From JACCZZ01 sp044227805 (GTDB lineage: Bacteria; Bacteroidota; Bacteroidia; Chitinophagales; UBA10324): 64,000 nucleotides of DNA. Under the pieces are notes generated by a model that had not been told where the DNA came from, did no database searches, and saw only the letters and a list, made by a program, of their open reading frames with translations. Shown here piece by piece: positions 17,226 through 25,500 of this stretch. How positions within the stretch are numbered: the stretch's first letter is position 1; each line of letters starts with the position of its first letter. A program made the position numbers and the translations under genes. The stretch is taken from positions 1 through 64,000 of the forward strand of contig JBGAWA010000004.1 of assembly GCA_044227805.1 (NCBI GenBank), written 5' to 3'.

Positions 17226-17825
17226 ATGTACCTGCTGACCAAAAGAATAATTGATATATCGTTGGCCTGCGCAGCACTTATTTTGTTGTCTCCTGTTTTC
17301 CTGCTCATTGCTATAGCAGTTAAAGCAGATTCAAGCGGCCCTGTCTTCTACCTGCAAAAGAGAGTGGGATTAAACGGGAGAATTTTCGACATCATAAAAT
17401 TCAGGACAATGCATACCGGTGCTGACCGGCAAGGGTTGCTGACAGTAGGTACTCACGATCATCGCATAACGAGCATCGGAAAATTCCTGAGGCGGTATAA
17501 GATGGATGAATTACCACAACTGATAAATGTGTTGATCGGCAATATGAGCCTTGTTGGGCCGCGTCCGGAAGTTGAAAAGTATGTTAACCTGTATGATGCA
17601 GAGCAGCGTAAGGTATTGCTTGCGAAGCCGGGCATTACAGACCCTGTTTCCATCGCCTATTTTGATGAAAATGAGCTGCTTTCCGGTTATGATAACGCAG
17701 AAGATGGCTATATCAAAGAAGTTATGCCAGAAAAGCTTCGGATGAACCTCGAATATCTCCGGCAACGAAGCACAGCCTCCGACCTCGCCATCCTGATCAA
17801 GACCGTAGCCCGCATATTCTCCTAG
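17226..17825 (+). CDS. Short (PglC-like) sugar-1-phosphate transferase
   Basis: A 199-residue monotopic phosphoglycosyl transferase with a single N-terminal membrane helix (LACAALILLSPVFLLIAIAV). The catalytic domain carries GPVFYLQKRVGLNGRIF, IIKFRTM, the Asp-Glu pair in MDELPQLINV and MSLVGPRPEV. Minimal enzymes of this sort start glycan synthesis by placing a sugar phosphate on undecaprenyl phosphate. This is the second initiating-type enzyme in the same cluster (the first is at 8256), so it may start a different glycan or use a different donor. It is 53 bp after the aminotransferase and ends the cluster. Confidence 0.9.
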   Translation: MYLLTKRIIDISLACAALILLSPVFLLIAIAVKADSSGPVFYLQKRVGLNGRIFDIIKFRTMHTGADRQGLLTVGTHDHRITSIGKFLRRYKMDELPQLINVLIGNMSLVGPRPEVEKYVNLYDAEQRKVLLAKPGITDPVSIAYFDENELLSGYDNAEDGYIKEVMPEKLRMNLEYLRQRSTASDLAILIKTVARIFS

Positions 17826-17892
17826 CTGACAGTTGCCAGTTGTAATGACAGCGGCGTGGCAATTAAAGGCTTGCACCGTAGTTTGGTTCAGC

Positions 17893-17929
17893 TTGACCCG
17901 GATATTTCCATTGAAAAATCCGGGTTTAA
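17893..17929 (+). repeat. Core-only copy of the dispersed palindromic repeat
   Basis: The stem CCCGGATATTTC and TGAAAAATCCGGG around a short loop forms a near-perfect hairpin just after the sugar transferase gene. It matches the core of the intergenic repeat family and may also act as a transcription stop. Confidence 0.55.
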
Positions 17930-17953
17930 ATACCCTATCAGCAATTATATAAT

Positions 17954-17961
17954 TAACTTCG
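17954..17961 (+). promoter_or_regulatory. Putative -7 element TAACTTCG
   Basis: TAACTTCG fits the TAnnTTYG pattern seen before several genes here. It is 77 bp before the ATG of the frameshifted DUF3052-like gene. Confidence 0.3.
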
Positions 17962-18038
17962 TGCATCGAAAGTTGTGGTCAATCGTTCGGTTTTGCGACT
18001 GCCACCCATCTTTTCTAACCAGAATCGGCGTACCTTAT

Positions 18039-18471
18039 ATGAATAAAGAACAGCTACTAAAGAAACTTCGGCTTGAAGGAGATCAGGCAGTTTTAATCGT
18101 GAATGCGCCTAAAGAATACCTGACCATGTTTGGTGCAAAAATACAGCACGAAACCGCTGAAATCAGATGAAGGAAAATATGATTTTGTACAGTTGTTCTC
18201 CTCTTCCCAGGCTCAACTCGAAAAGCTCGTGTTGCAATGTTCCAAAGCCGGTAAATACAATTGCATCTTCTGGGCCTGTTATCCTAAAGGTGGTGGCATG
18301 ATTAAAACGGACATTCGCCGCGACTCCGTGTGGACAGCGCTCGAGAAGGCCGGACTGCATCCTGTCTCACAGGTGGCCATTGACGAAACCTGGAGTGCAT
18401 TGCGAGGAAGGCCGCCTGAAATGGTGGGTAAAAGTGAAGAAGCAGACGCCGAAGCTGATACCGGCGCCTGA
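18039..18471 (+). pseudogene. DUF3052-like protein gene with a +1 frameshift
   Basis: The gene starts with MNKEQLLKKLRLEGDQAVLI in frame 3 (ATG 18039). It runs into a stop at 18168-18170, while the rest of the protein is in the next frame: EGKYDFVQLFSSSQAQLEKL, then YNCIFWACYPKGGGMIKTDI and ETWSALRGRPPEMVG. Both halves together look like one DUF3052-type protein of about 143 residues. The break coincides with a run of five A at 18137-18141; removing one A joins the frames as MFGAKYSTKPLKSDEGKYD. Possible causes are a sequencing or assembly error, a recent null mutation, or ribosomal slippage. The family name is from motif memory and is moderately sure; the frameshift itself is plain in the sequence. 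Confidence 0.75.
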
Positions 18472-18594
18472 AACAACGCAGCCGGCTAATATCATCAGCA
18501 ACAGCGGATGATTCTTCCCGAGAATAACATACTACATATTTGCATACGGCAATTGCCAGCCTGCATCAACTGTTTAATTCCTAAATCCCACGGC

Positions 18595-19185
18595 ATGTTC
18601 CATCGCACTGTTCCCGCTCTCCTGCTGTGTTTAAGTTTGTTATTTTTCTCGTGTAAAGAGTATGTAACCGGAAATGGCAACATCCTTACGGATGAGCGTA
18701 CCGTTGATAAATTTAATAAGGTTGATTTGCTCGGGTCTTCCAATGCTGAAATCATACAGGGAAGTGAATTCAGGGTTTCCATCAAAAGTTATGAGAACAT
18801 AGTTCCATTGGTAAAAACGACCGTGTCAGATGGAAAACTTACCGTTTCTACCATCAAAAACATCAACCTTGCCAACACCACTGTGGAAGTGCAGATTACC
18901 TGCCCAACTCTGCAGGAAGTTACCTTGTCAGGGGCAGGCAACATGGTCATCAGTTCCTTTCATCAGCCAAATATGAAAGTCAGTCTGAATGGTGCCGGCA
19001 ATGCAAAATTCTCAGACAGCGAATGCGATACTGTTTATGCAACACTATCCGGTGCAGGCAATATGCATGTAAAGGCAAAAAGTTACCTGGAAGCAACACT
19101 CAATGGAGTGGGCAATATCGAATACGCAGGGGATCCGGTTGTTCAATCCAAAATTTCCGGTGTTGGTAATGTGACTAAGAAGTAG
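18595..19185 (+). CDS. DUF2807 (GIN domain) putative lipoprotein
   Basis: A 196-residue exported protein. The chosen ATG at 18595 gives a lipoprotein signal peptide (PALLLCLSLLFFSC, with Cys as the acylation site). Upstream in-frame codons add 29 residues without character. The mature part is a beta-helix-like head domain marked by repeats SGAGN, NGAGN, SGAGN, NGVGN and SGVGN at roughly 20-residue spacing, the hallmark of DUF2807 proteins. Function is unknown; the family is often called a putative auto-transporter adhesin head, but this protein is short and lipid-anchored. It ends convergently with the two-component operon, with a full repeat copy in between. Confidence 0.88.
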   Translation: MFHRTVPALLLCLSLLFFSCKEYVTGNGNILTDERTVDKFNKVDLLGSSNAEIIQGSEFRVSIKSYENIVPLVKTTVSDGKLTVSTIKNINLANTTVEVQITCPTLQEVTLSGAGNMVISSFHQPNMKVSLNGAGNAKFSDSECDTVYATLSGAGNMHVKAKSYLEATLNGVGNIEYAGDPVVQSKISGVGNVTKK

Positions 19186-19298
19186 CCAGCGGTATTACCG
19201 GCTGCAAATAACTCGTATCAATAACGGTTTTATTCAAGAGTACTATTTCAGCCTGCCACTTGTGCTTTTTCGTGGCTTTTATAATGCCTATCTCAATT

Positions 19299-19457
19299 AA
19301 ACCCACGTTTTGTGGTTCAAAACGGCAACGGGTTTAACCCCGACGTAGAACTGCCTAGGGTTTGTGAAACATTTTCTTTTCTTGACAAATTGAGCAAACC
19401 CTTAGCAGTTCTTAGTCGCAGCGAAGCGGGATTTTTCCACTGAAAAATCCGGGTTAA
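19299..19457 (-). repeat. Full-length copy of the dispersed palindromic repeat
   Basis: Read on the minus strand, this 158-bp stretch is almost identical to 57765-57922 (about ten mismatches by eye). It contains the core hairpin AACCCGGATTTTTCA / TGGAAAAATCCCG and an inner pair of arms AGAACTGCTAAGGGTTTG and CAAACCCTAGGCAGTTCT around a loop of about 28 nt. It lies between the convergent ends of the DUF2807 gene and the response regulator gene, filling most of a 311-bp gap that has no other feature. Confidence 0.85.
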
Positions 19458-19496
19458 ACGATTCAGACTTAATAATTTCCTGCAGTTAAAACTGGT

Positions 19497-20243
19497 TCAA
19501 GACGGTGACTTCACCGTCAGTTTAAACCCCACTCCATGATGATTTTCAATTTCAACGTCACTGTCTGCCGCGAGGTACTTGCGCAGCTTTGAAATGAAGA
19601 CATCGAGTGAGCGGCCAAGAAAATAATCGTCACTGCCCCACACTTTCATCAGCAACTCATCACGCCGGATCACATTGTGCATGTTACAGCATAAAGCATA
19701 TAAGATCTCCGCTTCCTTTTCTGTCAGTTTTCGCTTCTCTTCTTTCGCTCCGTTTTCCGGACGCGGCTTCCCCTGAGTGGGCTTTTTGCCGGGAATGCTC
19801 AGCTCGAAGTTTGTATAGTCAAACAAAATAGACCCAAGCTGAAAGGTTTTTTGTTTCGAATGATTGGCCCTGCTCCGCTTCAGGAAAACTTCCATGCGCA
19901 GCACCAACTCTTCAATGTTGAATGGCTTGGTGATAAAATCATCGCCGCCAGACTTAAATCCTTTAATTCGGTCCTCTTTTGCCGACTTGGAAGTGAGAAA
20001 TAAGATCGGCAGACTGTCTTCCGTCTTCCTGATTTCTTCAGCCACCGCGTAACCGTCCTTCTTCGGCATCATCACATCCAGAATACACAGATCAAATTTG
20101 CTTTTTTTGAATGTATTGATCGCGGCCTGTCCGTCATCACACAGCGTAACCTGATAGCCGGAGATGGACAGGTAATCACGTATAACGGAAGCGAGGCTCC
20201 TGTCATCTTCCACTAATAGTATCCTGGCTTTTTCTGCCTGCAT
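19497..20243 (-). CDS. OmpR/PhoB-family response regulator
   Basis: A 248-residue DNA-binding regulator. The receiver domain has the acidic pair in LLVEDDRSL, the phospho-acceptor Asp56 in LCILDVMMP, Thr84 in FLTSK and Lys106 in ITKPF. The C-terminal winged helix has LTEKEAEILYAL, VIRRDELLMKVWG and SLDVFISKLRKYLAAD. An extended Lys/Gly/Pro-rich segment (about residues 150-172) sits inside the start of the effector domain, longer than usual. It follows the histidine kinase gene by 9 bp, clearly one operon. Target genes are not evident, though the divergent DUF1573 gene has a palindrome at its start region. Confidence 0.94.
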   Translation of the reverse strand: MQAEKARILLVEDDRSLASVIRDYLSISGYQVTLCDDGQAAINTFKKSKFDLCILDVMMPKKDGYAVAEEIRKTEDSLPILFLTSKSAKEDRIKGFKSGGDDFITKPFNIEELVLRMEVFLKRSRANHSKQKTFQLGSILFDYTNFELSIPGKKPTQGKPRPENGAKEEKRKLTEKEAEILYALCCNMHNVIRRDELLMKVWGSDDYFLGRSLDVFISKLRKYLAADSDVEIENHHGVGFKLTVKSPS

Positions 20244-20252
20244 ATCAGCTTT

Positions 20253-21518
20253 TTATTTTTGAGGAAAAGTTAGCGTGATGGTAGTTCCGCGTCCAGGCTC
20301 GCTTTGCAAAGCGATTTTACCATGGTGGTCCTTCACGACATGCTGCACGTAATAGAGTCCGAGTCCAAATCCCTTTACATCATGCACATCGCCGGTGGAT
20401 ATACGAAAGAAACGATCGAAGATACGGCGCACATATTTCTCCGGTATGCCAATGCCGTTGTCGGCCACAGTGACCAGGATCCCATTACCTGCATTTTTTG
20501 TACTCAAAATAATTTCCGGCGCCTTTGTACAATACTTAACGGCATTGTCTAAGAGGTTAAAAAATGTATTGGTGATATGCATTCGGTCACCTTGTACCAC
20601 CGCGTTATCGGCCTGGAAATTTTTTACCACCCTTCCACCTCTGTCGGTAATTATCTGCTCCACACTGATGATGGCCTCCTGCAGGCACTCATGAATATCA
20701 ACGGATTCCATTTTGTATTTCATCTTCCTTTGATCCCATACTGCCACCTGTAACACACGCTCCACCTGGCTTTTAAGCCGTAATGCCTCCTGTTGTATGA
20801 GGTTTGAATAGCGTTCAATGGCGCCCGGCTGTTCAGCAATCTCCGGCCTGTTCAGTAACCTGGAGGTGACCAATATAGTAGAGACTGGTGTCTTGAACTC
20901 ATGGGTCATGTTGTTCACAAAATCCTTCTGCACCTCCGACAACTGCTTCTGCCTGAAAATAGCGATGAGTGCGAAAGCAAAAAATATCACAACGACGAGC
21001 AACACCAATGATGAAAACAACCAGATATTCATCGAATCGATCAGGTGGTTCGACTTATCAGGGAAATTGACAGAAAAATAATAGAGATCATTTTTCCATT
21101 GCGGCAATTCCCTCGGCGCACGATGCTTTTCATCTTCACTGAAGGAGACATAGTTGCCATACACAAGCTTCTGATGGTTACAGTCGTACACGCCATATTC
21201 GAAGTCGCTGTTTAACCCACGCGACTTAAACTCCGCCTTCAGCAATGATTCCAGCACCTTTGTATCAATTTCACCATTGACACTCACCACGAAATAATTG
21301 CCTGACAACTGGTTCACCAGTCTCGCACTGGGAATCTGCTGATTGTTCATCTGCAACAATTGTTCGGCCACCCGCTGCAGAGAGGTGAATACATTCTGAT
21401 CAAATTCCTTTTCATGCACGTCAAAGGCTTTCCTGAACCAAAAGATCTGCAGCACGACAATCCCTGCCATGGAGATAACGGCCAGTAACGTTATGATTTG
21501 GATAGTCCGGTTTTTCAT
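20253..21518 (-). CDS. Sensor histidine kinase, partner of the adjacent response regulator
   Basis: A 421-residue inner-membrane kinase. TM1 is at about residues 7-28 and TM2 at about 165-187, enclosing a periplasmic sensor of about 135 residues with no recognised ligand-binding domain. The dimerisation/phospho-acceptor region has His206 in NNMTHEFKTPVST. The ATP-binding domain has the N box NTFFNLLDNAVKYC, the G1 box DNGIGIPEKYV, the F box RIFDRFFRI and the G2 box GFGLGLYYVQHV. It transcribes into the response regulator gene with a 9-bp gap. The signal is unknown. Confidence 0.95.
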   Translation of the reverse strand: MKNRTIQIITLLAVISMAGIVVLQIFWFRKAFDVHEKEFDQNVFTSLQRVAEQLLQMNNQQIPSARLVNQLSGNYFVVSVNGEIDTKVLESLLKAEFKSRGLNSDFEYGVYDCNHQKLVYGNYVSFSEDEKHRAPRELPQWKNDLYYFSVNFPDKSNHLIDSMNIWLFSSLVLLVVVIFFAFALIAIFRQKQLSEVQKDFVNNMTHEFKTPVSTILVTSRLLNRPEIAEQPGAIERYSNLIQQEALRLKSQVERVLQVAVWDQRKMKYKMESVDIHECLQEAIISVEQIITDRGGRVVKNFQADNAVVQGDRMHITNTFFNLLDNAVKYCTKAPEIILSTKNAGNGILVTVADNGIGIPEKYVRRIFDRFFRISTGDVHDVKGFGLGLYYVQHVVKDHHGKIALQSEPGRGTTITLTFPQK

Positions 21519-21833
21519 GGGTGTTACAAGGCGCTTGGAAAGCCTTTGTCAATCGTACCTCTTTGTTTCCGCGTGAAATTACGGAAGATGTTTTTATTGA
21601 ATCAACCGGAAACAGGTCCGGCTGTTGTTCACCAGCATCTGGCAGCGCAATTCTTAATTTGCAGGACATAGTGGTCTGTATCAAAAGCAATCTATTAAGT
21701 GGCAGATACCTTTATCTCTCCCACACAACCCTGACCTTTTGATTGACAGAGCCGCTTGCACCGGTTACAGCACGTTAACAAAATTTTAAGAAATCTTAGA
21801 TACCGGTTAACATCCGTTTGTTGATGCAGCAAC
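21519..21833. other. Intergenic region between divergent genes
   Basis: Upstream regions of the histidine kinase operon (leftward) and the DUF1573 gene (rightward). No gene or repeat copy is seen; the regulatory elements noted lie at 21834-21867. Confidence 0.4.
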
Positions 21834-21867
21834 TAACTTTGAATGCTGATCAACTGATACAGTTGAT
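21834..21867 (+). promoter_or_regulatory. TAACTTTG -7 box followed by a perfect palindrome before the DUF1573 gene
   Basis: TAACTTTG at 21834-21841 is an exact TAnnTTTG match. Eight bases after its start of transcription side lies a perfect inverted repeat, ATCAACTG-ATA-CAGTTGAT (21849-21867), which would overlap the transcription start. This is a typical place for an operator, although it could also be a small RNA hairpin. No well-spaced -33 box is seen. Confidence 0.45.
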
Positions 21868-21893
21868 GAATAAGGTATTACTTTTCCGGTAAG

Positions 21894-22322
21894 ATGAAAA
21901 AAACAACTGCTCTCCTGCTCCTTTGTTGCGCCTGTTATTTTACACAAGCACAAAATGCAAAATCAACGGCATCACCGGTAGCATGGTCCAGTGGTACGTC
22001 GCATGATTTTGGAAAAATCCTGCAAAACTCCCCGGCATCTTACTTGTTTGAATTTACCAATGCCGGAAAAGAGCCGGTTACCATTACAAAGGTGCAACCG
22101 TCCTGCAGCTGCACCGCTCAGGACTATACGAAAGAGTCCATTTTACCCGGGAAAAAGGGATTGATTAAGATAACATACAATGCGCGAACAGCCGGCATGT
22201 TTAATAAGACCATCACCGTTGTAACAGAGCCCGGCAGTGAGACTACCATTTTGACCATCACCGGAGAAGTAGTGCAGAAAGCGGAAGATGTCAGCAAACC
22301 ACCACACGTGGTGAAAGAATAG
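21894..22322 (+). CDS. DUF1573 domain exported protein
   Basis: A 142-residue protein with a signal peptide (TALLLLCCACYFTQAQ) and a single DUF1573 immunoglobulin-like domain of the ASH/MSP type: SSGTSHDFGKILQ, ASYLFEFTNAGKEPVTITKV, QPSCSCTAQDY and ILPGKKGLIKITYNARTAG. These small periplasmic proteins are very common in Bacteroidetes and have no firm function. A strong terminator follows at 22369. Divergent from the histidine kinase operon. Confidence 0.9.
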   Translation: MKKTTALLLLCCACYFTQAQNAKSTASPVAWSSGTSHDFGKILQNSPASYLFEFTNAGKEPVTITKVQPSCSCTAQDYTKESILPGKKGLIKITYNARTAGMFNKTITVVTEPGSETTILTITGEVVQKAEDVSKPPHVVKE

Positions 22323-22368
22323 TTTATTTGGTTGAGAGGGTCAATTCGCATGAATTGATTCACTATTG

Positions 22369-22402
22369 CTCCGCCGGCTGGTTACCGGCGGAGATTTTTT
22401 TT
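22369..22402 (+). terminator. Rho-independent terminator after the DUF1573 gene
   Basis: A nine-base-pair GC-rich stem (CTCCGCCGG / CCGGCGGAG) with a 7-nt loop is followed by A and eight T. It lies 47 bp after the stop codon. Confidence 0.85.
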
Positions 22403-22531
22403 ATGCCTGTTGCTTCACCGGAGAAATCAGGGATAAGCATTGACGTCAATAGGCTCAATGACAATGTTGACTAAGGGTAGTGATAAACAGGATGGCTGGG
22501 GGACTGCAAAAAAATTTGCTGCGTGCTGCAG

Positions 22532-25500
22532 TTACTGTTTTACCATTTTGGCAGTATAAATATTTCTGCCGGACGTAAGGCGCACGTGATAGATTCCTGC
22601 AACGAGTTGTTGAAGGTGGCCCACTTCAATGAAGTTCATTCCATTTACCAGTGAAAAAGACGAATTCAAAATCACTCTTCCTGACATATCCGTCACTTGT
22701 AACAAACCTTGCTGATCATCCGGAATATTCAAGTATATGGTCATATTATCAAAAACAGGATTAGGGAAAATCGACATCATACCATCAGCCACAGACTCTT
22801 TCAAATCCACCCAACGAACGGCTGAATAGGTGAAGGATGCATCGAGGTCAACCATCCTGAGGCGATAATAAATTTTTTGCACCCCCAATTCCTGCACCCG
22901 GTAATCTGTAATAGAATAATTAACCGGCTTCATGGAGGTGCCGGCAGCCTGCATCTGATCGATCTCTTCAAAATGAATCCCATCCAGGCTTCTTTCTATC
23001 GCGAAATAATTGGTGTTGTATTCCGCCTGCGTATTCCAGGCAAGAAGGCTGTTCCCTTCCGCTAAAGAAACCGTGAACTGTGTAAGCTCAACAGGCAGTA
23101 TAAACACACCAACGCCTATGGCAAAGTCGGAGAAAGAAGTGCAGGAATATGCGAAACGTTCTGCATGGGCCGTACCACCCGTTTCTGTTTGTGTTGCATT
23201 GTCATGAGTGCCACATTGCTGATTCCATACTGCGCCGGTCGGATCGGCGGAATCAACGCGTTTCATCACTGCATAATAATAAGGTGATGTTGCCGAATTG
23301 GAATGTCCGCGTTCATTCAATGCCACATTATATTCACATACCGGCGACACGATCAGCGACAGGGCCGCATCATACGGCTTAAAATTCCAATAGCCGGCAT
23401 TCAGCCTGTCAAGGATGGTGGTACCATTCACCACCAATGAAAAAGTTTCATCGCTGGTAGTAGTGATATCGGAAGTAAAAATGCCCACCAAATTGTCAAT
23501 GTTGGAATTGGTCTTCATATCAAGATAAGCCAACTCATAGCCGGCCGCGCTGGTCATGGTAGCGCCGCCTACCGGGAAAGCATAGTTACCGGTGGTGATG
23601 CCTCGTCTCAAAGGGCCATTTACCCATGAGTCGGCGGCATTGTCGGATGCATCATAGATGATCGCACCTTCCGCACTATTTAACACATATACTTCTCCTG
23701 TGCCACAACTTACTATTCCGGAAAACAACCTTAATGATTCAATGATCTGAATGGATGTAGCGCCGGCCAGTGAAACCTGTGGCGTTGCATCAGTATTGTT
23801 GATCGTAAGTCCATAGAAAGTTTCTGTATTGCCGTTAGCGGTACAGGTAATCGACTGATCGGCATTGCCGCCGAATTCCACATAGTTATTGTTGTCGGTA
23901 AAAGAACTTGAAGCGCCGCTTCTCGACCAGTTTCCACCCACATAAAAATCGCCTGTGCCGGCGGCAAGCAGCAGCCCGCCGTCGGTTATAGTGATGTTGT
24001 TACGCACACCCCTTGTATCATTGATGGTGAGCAGTGTTCCCACACCATTGATTTCTACATTGTAGGGAATACCGGGCAGGCCGGAGAAGATGGAGCCGGG
24101 AGCCCAGGTAAGATCGCTCGCATACACCTGGTAATCGATGTTATTCGCGAAGCGCAAAGTGGAGGCTGGTGAAGCAGAAAAGTAACATGAATTATAAACT
24201 ACGCTGCCGCCAAGGTTCACCTGCAATACACCTTGTATGGTGGTCAGATTGATACCACCGCTGATTCCAAAATCCATCATACCATCGGCAATCGTCACCA
24301 GTACCTGCTGATCAAATGTCAGTGATCCGACGCCTCCGTTGTTCGCTACGGATTTGGTGAACCAGCTTATCTGGTTCGGGTTGGCGACAGATTTGATTTC
24401 AAACTTTCCTGTATTCACTCCCTGTGAATTGGTAATCACCCGGGCGCCATTCACGTAAATGTATCCGGTGGCTCCTCCGGCACTGTTGCCATCAAGATAA
24501 ACCGTTCTGCCATTGAGGTCGAGTGACCCGTTGTTGATCAGTTGCAATACATTGCCGCTCATTCCATTCACTTTGATGTCTGTAGCATTGGCAGGCGTCT
24601 TATCCGGTTGTACATAGGTGCCGGCATTGGCTTTATCAATCACGAGGTAGGCAAAGGTTTCCGTCCCTGAGCCGGTAACGGAAACGATTTGATTAGCGGT
24701 GCCATTAAAAAAAACTGCTCTTCCATTCGGCGTAAAAACGCCTGCAGCACTTCGTGTCCAGTCACCAGCCACTTTAACATCACCACCTGAAACACCGGAC
24801 AGCGACAAGGAACCTGACAGGAAAAAGTCGTTGCCGATGATCAGCGGAATCAACATGTCATCACTGGCATAATCCATATAAACGGCCGATCCTGCGTCAA
24901 TGGTGAGATCATTGGCCAGTGAAAACACCGTCGAGTTATACGATTCATCATCTTTAGCCGGACGGAAGATGGTGTTGTTACTGAATTGAACATTATAAGG
25001 ATAGCCTTTGCCGGATGAGGCACTCCATTCCAGACCACGGTCATAAGGCGGTGAAGAGTTGGCTGTATTATAAACCAAGGTTGATCCTGACGCATAGGTC
25101 GGAGCATTTGTGGTAACATAACCACCGGCATCAATTCTGAATTTGGTATTCACAGTTGATGCACTGCCAAAATTCAACCCGCTGCTGCAACTGACTACAT
25201 TAAAAGCAACCGTTCCGCTCACTGTCGCAACATCTATGGTAAAGGCAACTTCTTCCGTACCTGTTCCGGCAGTGAAGGTGCCGTTATTCGTGAAAGAGGT
25301 AGCAGAGCAGGTTCCGTCAATCGTGAGCTTCTTGTTGTTCTGCATCGTCAGCGAGCCCAATGCATTAATGGTTAGCGAATGGCAGGTGGCATTGGCATTG
25401 GAGATAACCGGATCATTGGCAACATCTGAGATGAAGACGTCATAATATTTTGTCGGAACCAAGGCAGGCGACCAGTTGGTGGAAACATTCCAATCTGTAC

